DNA of 64,000 nucleotides from Hydrangea macrophylla. Taxonomy: Eukaryota; Streptophyta; Magnoliopsida; Cornales; Hydrangeaceae. The notes beneath the pieces are model-generated. The model did not search any database, was not told the origin of the DNA, and was given only the letters and a program-made list of their open reading frames with translations. Below are positions 22,912 through 31,440 of the stretch, piece after piece; position 1 is the stretch's first letter, and each line of letters starts with the position of its first letter. The stretch covers positions 67,256,010-67,320,009 of the forward strand of contig CM066983.1 of NCBI GenBank assembly GCA_033977485.1, in the 5' to 3' direction. Position numbers and translations under genes: made by a program.

Positions 22912-23130
22912 TCGTGCAACATTAACATGATTGTATAGGTCCTTTTGCGTGAAACCAACATTCTCATACTCGCCCGACTAGCATACCATTAAGTCCATAA
23001 TCTTGCTTGGTTTGATTCCAACGGCACACATCAAACTCACTTGCACTTTATCTGGAAAATTTACTTTGCGATGTGACCACATGAAGGGTACGCAAGGAGG
23101 TGTTGCTAGAGTAAGGGTGTTTATAAATTC
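22912..23130 (-). pseudogene. FAR1/FRS-like fragment (Mutator-transposase-derived family)
   Basis: A minus-strand frame of about 73 codons reads LATPPCVPFMWSHRKV, then VGIKPSKIMDLMV, then a TAG stop (22980-22978), then GEYENVGFTQKDLYNHVN. In FAR1-RELATED SEQUENCE proteins this is the stretch between the FAR1 DNA-binding domain and the MULE transposase domain (family wording LATPS..H.LRSHR, I..SKIMD.MV, GGYENVGFT.KDLYNH). The stop stands where a glutamine codon is expected (TGC-TAG). No start, zinc-binding part or DDE domain is present. The fragment is broken and ends beside a half MITE. Confidence 0.72.
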
Positions 23131-23939
23131 AATTTCTCCCAAATTATGAAAGATATTGCAAAATGGTTTTGGGTAGGTGAATTAATTTTGGGCAAATAAG
23201 GGTTTTGGGCAGGTAAATTAATTTTGACTTTTATTAAAATCAATTAAGAAACCAGAAATTACAATTAACTAATTCAATTGATACTAGAGTGAGGGATTAT
23301 AACTTTATCATTTTAATCGTATACAAACACATAATATCAATGAAAACGACCATAACTTTATCATTTTCTGAATTTTTGAGTGGTTTTATGTCTTTCATAT
23401 ATTTTTTTGAACTATGCGCATCTACGCTGGCCAATTTTGTCACAATATATATATATATTTCTACCTTCTATTTCAAAGTTTATTAATTTATTTAGTATTT
23501 GAAAACAAAATCTTTTGAAAGGGACATTATGATAAATAAAAAATTTAGAGCGAAGGACAATTCAGATTAAAGAGTTCATAGCTATACAAAATATATGTAT
23601 GTATATGCAGGGTTATTCAGATCCTTGTTCAGTCGGTTCGGTCGGTAGTGGAGTAAAAAATATGTAAACTGATACCCGAACCGAAAACAATTCTCAAAGA
23701 AATTGAATCGCCAAATTCCTCCATTATTTGTCTATTAATTTATATTTATATTTAATTAATTATCATATATAATAGTATAATATTATTTACTATAATATAT
23801 TTAATTAATTTATTATTTAACTAATTAAATTTTAGTATTTGTAAATAATATATATTAACATAGATATCACTAATTAAATTAAACTAATATTAACATAATA
23901 TCATTTAATTTATTAATTTGTTTAATTAATAAAATATAT
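23131..23939. other. Gene-free AT-rich spacer
   Basis: Very AT-rich, with ATTAATTTATTATTTAATTA-like runs at 23740-23940 and a short (AT)n at 23443-23458. I see no exon or clear element boundary. Confidence 0.4.
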
Positions 23940-24915
23940 TTTTAGCACCAAATCTAAGGGAAAAAATTTAATTTATTAGTTTACTTTAGGCGACGAAATT
24001 ACGTTTTGTCGCCGTAGATATCACTTTTGGTGATGAAATTATGGTTTCGTCGCCATATATACCACTTTAGGCAACAAAATATTTTTTTGTCGCCAAATCT
24101 AAGAGAAAACATTTAATTTATTAATTCACTTTAGATGACGAAATTACATTTTGTCGCCGTAAATATCACTTTAAGCGACGAATTAATATTTCGTCACCAT
24201 AGGCATCACTTTAGAACTCACTTTAGGCAACGAATTAATATTTCATCGCCATAGGCATCACTTTAGGCGACGAAATGATATTTTTTGTCGCTATATACAT
24301 TGCTTTAGAACTCACTTTAGGCGACAAATTTATATTTCGTCAACATCACATTAGAACTCACTTTAGGCGACGAATTAATATTTCGTCACCATAGGCATCA
24401 CTTTAGGCGACGAAATGTTAGTTCGTCGCCATAGACATCACATTAGAACTCACTTTAGGCGCCAAAGGCATCACTTTAGGTGATGAAATAATATTTTGTC
24501 GCCATCGACATCACTTTAGAACTCATTTTAGGTAACGAATTAATATTTTGTCGCCATAGGCATCACTTTAGGCGACGAAATGTTATTTCGTCGCCATAGA
24601 CATCATACTAGAACTCACTTTAGGCGATGAATTAATGTTTCTTCGCCATATGCATTACTTTAGGCGACATTGGCGACGCAATATTTCATCGGCATTGACA
24701 ACATATTAGAACTCACTTTAGGCGACGAATTAATATTTCATCGCCATATGCATCACTTTAGGCGACGAATCAACATTTCATCGCCATAGACATCACTTTA
24801 GGCCATGAAATTATATTTCGTGGCCAAAATTGACACTTTAGGCGACGAAATAAATTTATGTTTTTTTTTCAGCCTCTTAGGCGACAAAATTTAATTTTGT
24901 TGCTAAAACTATACT
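23940..24915. repeat. Tandem array of GGCGACGAAAT / ATTTCGTCGCC palindromic units
   Basis: About 20 units of 40-60 bp with the pattern CACTTTAGGCGACGAA(A/T)TA, ATTTCGTCGCCATAG, (G/A)CATCACTTTAG. Each unit is itself an interrupted palindrome. Such arrays are known from subterminal regions of plant CACTA-type elements, but no CACTA terminus is visible here, so the assignment is inference. Confidence 0.75.
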
Positions 24916-24939
24916 TTTGGCAACAAAAAGAAGTATGTC

Positions 24940-25470
24940 CCCTACTTGGGATCACCAAGCCCATATCATCCAACATCATGTATGAGTCCGTCAAGTGGCA
25001 ACATGTTCAAATTATCCAGCATCAGGTATGAGTCTGTCAAGCATCAGGTACGAGTCCGTCAAGTGCCATCCTGATCATATCATCCAACATCAGGTATGAG
25101 TCCGTCAAGTGACATCCTGTTCATCTCATCCATCTCAGGATTGAATTCGTCAAGAGGCATCCTGTTCACAATCTCTCTACCGTGAATGAGTCTGTCAAGT
25201 GGCATCCCGTTCATATCTTCAAGCTCAGGGGTGAGTCCGTCAAGAGGCATCTTGTTCACAATTTCACTTTCGGGAATGAGTCTGTTGAGTGGCATACCGT
25301 TCACATCTTCAAGCTGAGGAGTGAGTCAATCAAGAGGCATCCTATTCGTAATCTCACTATCGGGAATGAGTCTGTTAAGTGGCATCCCGTTCAAATCTTC
25401 AAGACCAGGAGTGAGTTCGTCAGGAAACATTCTGTTCATAATCTCACTATGGGGAATGAGTCCCGACTAC
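24940..25470 (-). pseudogene. Coding minisatellite of 15-residue MNxMPLDxLIPxxxx repeats
   Basis: On the minus strand about ten 45-bp units are readable: MNGMPLNRLIPESEI, VNKMPLDGLTPELED, MNGMPLDRLIHGREI, VNRMPLDEFNPEMDE and so on. They alternate in two types, giving a 30-residue higher-order period. The frame stays open through 25304-25080. One in-frame TGA falls in the next unit upstream, and the downstream units shift frame. Periodicity in exact multiples of three and the conserved NxMPLD core suggest a formerly translated repeat protein. I do not recognise the family. It directly adjoins the GGCGACGAA array. Confidence 0.55.
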
Positions 25471-25631
25471 ATTAAATAATTATTATTAGCAAAAAATAAT
25501 TCACCTAAAATTTTCATTAAACATTTGGCTGATTTTTCAAGTAAGTGATATGTTCATCAAATGCATTGAGTTAGCATTTATCAAACACACACTTATCTTT
25601 GCCATTTGCTCGAGATTGTTAAAAGACACAA

Positions 25632-25811
25632 GAGTAATGCTACGCTTCTTAAAAAAAAAATTACCAAAAAGTATTTCCCAATACATGTGGTAGTGAAATT
25701 CTCTTCAATAATGGTGAGACCACTCTAACATCAACCAATCAAAATCAATTGAAACCCACTGTCACATGTACTGAGAAATACTTTTCGGGAAAAAAATTGG
25801 AAGCATTTCTC
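25632..25811. mobile_element. Mutator-type MITE (GAGTAATGCTA family), old copy
   Basis: The ends are GAGTAATGCTACGCTTCTT and GGAAGCATTTCTC. The interior matches the copies at 18205 and 55664 (CACATGTNNTGNGAAA words, ATCAACCAATCAAAA). The flanking 9-mers do not match, so the duplication has decayed or the end has moved. It abuts the outer Pack-MULE at 25812-25820. Confidence 0.6.
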
Positions 25812-25948
25812 AAAGAGAAATGCTATAAGCACCGAAAGAAACCGATATTTTGTACTGAAATCTGTGGGGACCACAATTTTAAACCCAAATAATAATTGGG
25901 TCGGATCATAAGAAACCATTTGGTTTTTCATTTTTTTAAACCAAAAGA

Positions 25949-26416
25949 ATGCTAAACTTTCTCTCTCCTCAAGAAAACTCTGGAATCCACAAACCCATTT
26001 CAGATCTCTCTCATCAAATCCCTCAAAAACCCATTTCAGATCCCCAAAATTTCTCTCATGTTTTTGCTCATAGATTCATCAAATCTCTCAATCCAAACAA
26101 AAACCCAATACACCAAATCACAGAAAACCCACATAAACCACAACCTGAAGATCACAATCACTCTCTTTTCACTGTAAGTTATTGGACCAAAGGGGGCTCT
26201 CCTCGGAACATCCCCATCGGCGGAGGTTTCCGAAAGATCACAAAGCGATCTTCGAACCCAAAGCAAAGCTCTTCTCCGGTGCCGGCGATAATTCCGGCTA
26301 GTTCAAAACCAAAACCCACCAGAACTTGTGGTCCGTCGTCGCTCGATTTTTCGGGGAATTTCAGTTCCAAGTGTATAAAAGTAATTTATTGGTCTTTAGT
26401 TCTAATTTTTTCTTAG
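25949..26416 (+). pseudogene. Captured Dof transcription factor fragment
   Basis: A 155-codon frame. From 26177 it reads SYWTKGGSPRNIPIGGGFRK then ITKRSSNPKQSSSPVP and SKPKPTRTCGPSS. YWTKGG-xx-RN(V/I)P(V/I)GGG-xRK is the C-terminal end of the plant-specific Dof zinc finger. The preceding part of the domain, with all four zinc-binding cysteines, is missing; unrelated sequence precedes YW. Without the finger it cannot bind DNA as a Dof protein. It lies inside the outer Mutator-like element, which explains the truncated ends. Confidence 0.72.
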
Positions 26417-26739
26417 CTTTATTTATTTATTTTTATATTTTTTATTTTTATGGATAGGCTGGGTTTTGTATATAATGATTCATGATGAAAGTTTTGCAAT
26501 GATGCAATGACTATGGCTTAGAAAGTAATCACTCTTCACCGATTGCTTCATTTCAATATGGTGAGATAAGAAAAAAGTTATACTTTTTTTTTTGAGTTAG
26601 CAACTCTAAAATACTTGTACAGTTCCTGAAAATGGAGAGACATATATATATAAATATATGTGTGTGTGTGTGTGTGTGTATTTATCTCATCCTATTTTGT
26701 TGTAGGTGTTTACCAAGTTAAAATAGAAACTGATCAGAT

Positions 26740-27060
26740 ATGGTAAACATGCTGAGATTTGGTCACATAAAAGCAACAACCAGAAACAGAAACAAAAGAC
26801 CCAACAAGAACAACAATTCCCAAAACCAAGGTCTGATCAAGAACCTTGAAGCCTTCAAAAACCAACAGAAATTCCCCACATTCATCTTTGAAGAAGATGA
26901 TGATGATGACTATTTTGATGGTGATGGTGATGGTGATGATGATGATGAAGATGAAGATGAAGATGAAGATGAGGAGTTAAAAATTCTCAGAGAGAAAGTG
27001 AACCAGTTGGGTCTTCTTAGACAACAATACCAAAGAAGTGGTCAAGAGAGAGAGAGAGAG
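26740..27060 (+). other. Acidic open reading frame inside the outer element
   Basis: The frame follows a TTGTAG acceptor-like site and begins MVNMLRFGHIKATTRNRNKR, then QKFPTFIFEEDDDDD. A long Asp/Glu/Gly run from GATGATGAA microsatellite follows (26895-26975), then ELKILREKVNQLGLLRQQYQ, which could form a short coiled coil. It ends in an (AG)n tract. It may be a second captured exon. I do not recognise the source gene. Confidence 0.35.
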
Positions 27061-27456
27061 AGGGAGGGGGGTGGCCTAGCATTCTTTTGGTTTAAAAATG
27101 AAAAACGAAATGGGTTGCTTATAATCCTACCCAACCATTATTTGGGTTTAAAATTACAATAATGCTAGAGCAACCGATAGGTACCGAAACTAAGCACCGA
27201 ACTTATAATGGTCCCACACTTTTAAACCCATATAATGGCTTGGGCGGGTCTTCTTTTAACTCATTTCGCAGCTTCATTTTTAAACCTAAATCAAAGCATT
27301 ACATTTGGATCTTCCCAACAAACAGAGCTGCGATTTGGAGACCACCATTACAGGTTCGGTTTCTCTCTCTCTCTCTTAAACCCAAATCAGATATATAGGG
27401 CTTCGCAGGAACTTGGCGATTTGCTGGAGAACCAAGAAGTTCGAAATCTCGAGAGG

Positions 27457-28766
27457 TCTTCTTACCAGGACTCCCTTAAAGTCTTGGAGGCTGATATACA
27501 CCATGCTAATGCTCTGTGAGTTCTCTTTCACCTTTCTAAAGTTAACCCTTTTCTCTCTCTTTTATCTGTTCTTGTAATTCCCTGTAGATACATATGTGTG
27601 TGTATATATATTTTATATATATATATATGTTCATATACAGTGCATATATACCCTTTTATGGTGTTATCATTTGATGGTCGTGATTGAGGGAAATTATAGT
27701 ACCCAATTTGGGCGTCTGCGTTGTACTTTCTTTATTTGGTGCTTCTTACATGTTTTGTTTTGCTATGAACTTGAGAAATTTGTCAAAAATCAAAACACCC
27801 ATTTGGGGATTTCATTTTATGTGATCGGTCTGACAATCTATCTCAGCGATTGATTGCCCATATTAAAAATAGTTGTTTAAAATATTCTTTTTTGCTTTAT
27901 TTGTTTTGTTTGAACTTTTCATTATATGTATCCTTATCTACCCTTGGTAGTTATGAATTTTGGTTTTGTCACAAGCCTTACAATGGAAGCTTAATAACTG
28001 GGAAGACTGCTGCCTATTTAGAATCATGCATTTCTTTCCTTTATTCTTTCTACACATGGAAGAAAGGCAACGATTAACAAATTTTATGGTTTGCTCAGTT
28101 TCTACTCGTAAACTTATTTTAAGGAAGAAAATTCCTATCAAATTGGCTTGCATTTGTACTTAGTTGTCGTGGTTCTAACTATTAACAAATTGCAGCTGTT
28201 ATACTTCCATCTCTTTGGAGATTCGACTTAGTGGTGCTGGATAATGTTAAAGATACGACTCCTGGCAAAGCTGGCATGGAGATTATGTGCAAGAAAAGCT
28301 TGGAAGAAAATAGAGGGTTTTTAAATGTTGATTTGGATAGAGAAGATGAATGTGGGATTTGTTTGGAGCCTTGTGCCAAAATGGTCTTGCCGAATTGCTG
28401 TCATGCAATGTGCATCAACTGTTATCATGACTGGTAAGTGGTAACTATACATATATTTGTACATATACACATACATGTTTACACTTTACACTTCTTTCGT
28501 CTTGAATACCTAATGTTTTGAAGAAATGTTTTTATTCTTTTTGATCTTCCTATATTCCTTGAAATTGCAGGAACACTAGATCAGAGTCTTGGCCATTTTG
28601 TCGTGGTAGCTTAAAGAGAGTCAAGTCAAGAGATTTATTGGTTCTTACTTGTTGCGATGATGTTATTGACGTTGAATCGGTTTCCAAGGAGGACTTGTTC
28701 TATTTCTACCTCTATATGAACAGTCTGCCAAAGATCCCTGGATACCCTTTTCTTAATGTACTATGA
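27457..28766 (+). pseudogene. AIRP2-like RING-type E3 ligase fragment captured in the Pack-MULE
   Basis: AIRP2-type proteins are cytosolic RING E3 ligases in ABA and stress responses. Four pieces are readable: up to 27515 (SYQDSLKVLEADIHHANAL), 28022-28088 (ending HGRKATINKFY), 28196-28433 (VILPSL, LDREDECGICLEPCAKMVLP, MCINCYHDW) and 28571-28766 (RSESWPFCRGSLKRVKSRDL to a TGA stop). The last three have proper AG/GT borders and compatible phases. The expected exon between the first two (LSYSP...GLLHILIYK in the family) is missing, and the first piece has no family start codon. The seventh zinc ligand is Trp (TGG, 28590-28592) in SWPFC where the family has SCPFC, so the RING is probably inactive. 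Retained introns show capture of genomic DNA. Confidence 0.82.
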
Positions 28767-29219
28767 ATACCTAATTTGATCTGAAGTAAATAAGAAGAAC
28801 CGTGTACAGATTGAGAGAAAGCTAGCCTTTCAAATGTAAATAGAGCCTAGTTAGAGAAATTCTCCCCAATTGTTGCTACAGAATAAACACTCCTCCTTTG
28901 TACTTTTGAGAAGCTCATAGATGAAAGTGTAGAACACCTCCACAGTGGATAGAAAGACTCTCACTTTTATAACTTGAGAGCTCTTGTACACATTATTTTG
29001 CAATTGGATATTCTGATTTGTTGAGAAGAGCTCATCTTTGATTGTGGATTGGCTTCAGTTGATGTTTTCTCCAATGTCTCTTGTGGGTACTTTATGTTCT
29101 AATTAGGACCTCTTATCTGCTCTGATATATGTGGATGTGTTTGGTGTATATTTCCTATATTTTGTTATAAGAGTTGGATTAGAGTACACATGATGAACCT
29201 CTTTAAAGTTTCTAACTAA

Positions 29220-29480
29220 TTCTGTGATGCCCCTTCATGGCTCAAAATGCTTAAGCCAAGTCACTAGTAGCAAGTTTAGAGTGTCATATAAGCCAATGAC
29301 AATCTTATTGTGCAACCGGTGTGGGATATCACAATATCCAAATCTGTTAACACAGTAACTTGAAGATGAGTCCAACAACATAACCCAAAATGTTTAAGCT
29401 AAGTTACTAGAAGCAAGATTTTATGGTGTTTTATAAGCAAATTTCAATCTTTTGTCCAACCGGTGGAACATCACAAATTC
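29220..29480. repeat. Degenerate duplicated segment inside the Pack-MULE
   Basis: Two similar stretches: 29234-29340 (ATGGCTCAAAATGCTTAAGC, AAGTCACTAG, AACCGGTGTGGGATATCAC) and 29378-29475 (ACCCAAAATGTTTAAGCTAA, GTTACTAGAAGCAAG, AACCGGTGGAACATCAC). The GTGTGGGATATCACA wording resembles LTR sequence of plant retroelements. The rest of 28770-30000 shows no gene. Confidence 0.4.
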
Positions 29481-30029
29481 TTCATTGTAGAAACTTGAAA
29501 GCCATAAAAAGATCATATCTAGTCCACAACTGAAATAACATCAGATAATTTGTAGTAAGTAATTTTTCATCATATTCTCCTTTTCACAACTTGTTTGCAG
29601 GGTTGAGAAAAATAGAGGGTAGAGTAAATGACTCCTACCTATTATTATAAAGAAATGGGAGGAAAAGACCTAGGCTTTGTTTGTTTCATGGATCTAATGA
29701 GGAAAGATAAATTAAAATAAGAGAGAAAAATGGGAAGAAAAAGAACCAAACTTATTCACAGCTCAGACATCATAATTAGTAACATGCATGACCATCACTC
29801 CGTAGATTCGAAGTTGTTGCAATCTAGAGATCCTTTCAATGAAAAAAACACGCAAATCTATTCAAAATAATGTTTATTTATTTATTATCATAATCATTTC
29901 GTTCAGCCAAACACACAGAAAGTTTATACACAATTGTCTTGATATATTATTATAATTATTTTTTTTTAACTTTATCTCGCTCTCTGAATGAGGCCATTCG
30001 GAGCGGTAACATGAGCTACGCAACTATGG

Positions 30030-30640
30030 ACACAACACCATCTTCTAAATGCAACTCTTAGACTTGATTAGCTGATGACATGATGTTTCACAAAACCCTT
30101 GATTGAGGAACAGATCGGTCACCTACTTATGCATAGCCTCTGTGAGGTGTACACCATCCCAGTTCATGTACTTGCTAGGCTCTTTGCAAACGGACGCACC
30201 AGATGGTCCACAAAATGTATTCAAGTGAGAGTTTAGTTTTCCACCACCACCTCCACAACATGCTTTGTAGGGCTCTTCAAATTGGTACTTTTCATTGTTC
30301 ATTAGAATATTAAAGTAAGCGTTCCAGTAGCCACCGTACAGAATTGTAGAATCAGGGTATTGACTCCGGAATTTCACCAACTTCTTCCGAAGGATTGCAT
30401 TGTGAATCATCACTGCAGAATTGGCTTTCACGGCACAACCCATTTTGTTGAATGTATTGGATGGACAGAGTGAAATGCCTGAGGAGAGGCAACCCAGCGG
30501 TGGTAGCCCTTGAACCACTATGTACTTTGCACCGTTGTCCAACAATGTTTGCCACTGTGTATTTTGAGGATTTTGGGGTACTTTAGAGATTAATTCTTGG
30601 TTCATAAGCACTTGTGAGATGAAAATCTGAGGCTTCCCAT
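30030..30640 (-). pseudogene. GDSL esterase/lipase C-terminal fragment captured in the Pack-MULE
   Basis: GDSL (SGNH) enzymes hydrolyse esters and are often secreted. The minus-strand frame 30611-30123 reads block III (GAKYIVVQGLPPLGC), PDSTILYGGYWNAYFNIL, the CCGGGGGKLN segment and block V with the catalytic Asp and His (NWDGVHLTEAMHK). This fits the C-terminal half of the At3g48460-like subgroup. The nucleophile block I (GDS) and the block II Gly are absent, so no activity is expected. A TAG follows MHK at once, but the same frame continues VTDLFLNQGF and on to a second stop near 30055, so this TAG is a premature stop. The fragment sits beside the right TIR, in opposite orientation to the RING fragment. 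Confidence 0.83.
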
Positions 30641-30742
30641 CTGAAGAGCCCTACAGTTGCTGATGATGATTCGAAATGCAGATTTGTAAACCCAAATCGA
30701 ACCCTAATCGCACAACACTTCAATCCTTTCCATAACAATATG

Positions 30743-30746
<4 letters not shown>

Positions 30747-30781
<35 letters not shown>
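30747..30781. repeat. (AG)n microsatellite at the inner edge of the right TIR
   Basis: A perfect AG run of about 17 units. The mirrored position at the left TIR (27361-27378) has a shorter CT run, so the microsatellite is part of the TIR and has expanded on one side. Confidence 0.85.
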
Positions 30782-30786
<5 letters not shown>

Positions 30787-31080
30787 AACCTGTAATGGTG
30801 GTCTCCAAATCGCAGCTCTGTTTATTGGGAATATCCAAATATAATGCTTTGATTTAGGTTTAAAAATGAAGCTGCGAAATGGGTTAAAAGAAGACCCGTC
30901 CAAACCATTATATGGGTTTAAAAGTGTGGGACCATTATAAGTTCGGTGCTTAGTTTTGGTTCCTATCGGTTGCTCTAGCATTATTGTTAAAATTATGGTC
31001 CCTACCAGAATTCGGTACAAATTGTCGGTTTGTTTCGGTGCTTCCAGCATAGTTGGGTAACAATTACGAGTATGAAAAAT

Positions 31081-31280
31081 GAGTAATATTTGGGACACAA
31101 CTTTCATACAACTTTCATACAACCTCCCCAAAAGATGTGTCTATCTCTCTCCTGTGATGTCACTGGACCCAGTGACATCACAGGAGAGAGATAGACAGTG
31201 ACATCACAGGAGAGAGATAGACACATCTTTTGAAGAGGTTGTATGAAAGTTGTATGAAGGTTGTGCCCCAAGTATTACCC
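31081..31280. mobile_element. 200-bp Mutator-type MITE (GRGTAAT family)
   Basis: The ends are GAGTAATATTTGGGACACAA and its inverse finishing CAAGTATTACCC. A perfect 9-bp direct repeat ATGAAAAAT lies at 31072-31080 and 31281-31289. The centre carries an extra tandem copy of AGTGACATCACAGGAGAGAG, making it longer than its relatives. It lies about 160 bp upstream of the FLA start codon, in the probable promoter. Confidence 0.85.
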
Positions 31281-31440
31281 ATGAAAAATCAGCCAAATCA
31301 ACAAATCCGAGCCCGTCCACGTAATCACCAACCCTTTTCCCGCCTAAACACTACTCCACTTCCACTCTAACTAGCTATTCAACGAAACAGAAGCAAACTG
31401 AACTGAAGTACCAAAAACAAAGCATCAGAGGACTCCATCA

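Larger units (their letters stand above)
27157..30986. mobile_element. Pack-MULE with two captured genes and a perfect 9-bp target duplication
   Basis: The terminal inverted repeats of about 200 bp begin CAATAATGCTAGAGCAACCG at 27157 and end CGGTTGCTCTAGCATTATTG at 30986. They stay alignable to about 27375 and 30768, including ACCATTACAGGTT and a CT-rich tract. The direct repeat TTAAAATTA lies at 27148-27156 and 30987-30995. Inside are exons of an AIRP2-like RING protein (plus) and a GDSL esterase piece (minus), each near one end, with a non-coding middle. No MURA transposase is present. This matches the definition of a Pack-MULE. The host sequence at the insertion point is the TIR of an older relative. 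Confidence 0.88.
25820..31050. mobile_element. Outer Mutator-like element carrying a Dof fragment, split by the inner Pack-MULE
   Basis: The left terminal repeat (about 25820-25955) starts ATGCTATAAGCACCGAAAG and runs to GGTTTTTCATTTTTTTAAA, CCAAAAGAATGCT. Its inverted partner is in two pieces. 27078-27156 begins AGCATTCTTTTGGTTTAAAA. 30996-31050 ends TTTCGGTGCTTCCAGCAT. The inner element (27157-30986) interrupts it with a perfect target duplication. Without the insert the element is about 1.4 kb. It holds the Dof piece and an acidic reading frame, and no transposase, so it is a Pack-MULE by content. I could not find matching 9-bp flanks for this older element. Confidence 0.75.

Noticed and set aside
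27520..28021. Search for the missing RING-gene exon (LSYSP...HILIYK) in this gap
   Set aside because: No frame in this stretch resembles it. The nearby LQWKLNNWEDC reading is in the wrong frame for the following exon and looks accidental.
25812..31060. 9-bp target duplication for the outer Pack-MULE
   Set aside because: The flanking 9-mers tested (AAAGAGAAA or TTTCTCAAA against AGTTGGGTA or GGTAACAAT) do not match. I report the element without one.
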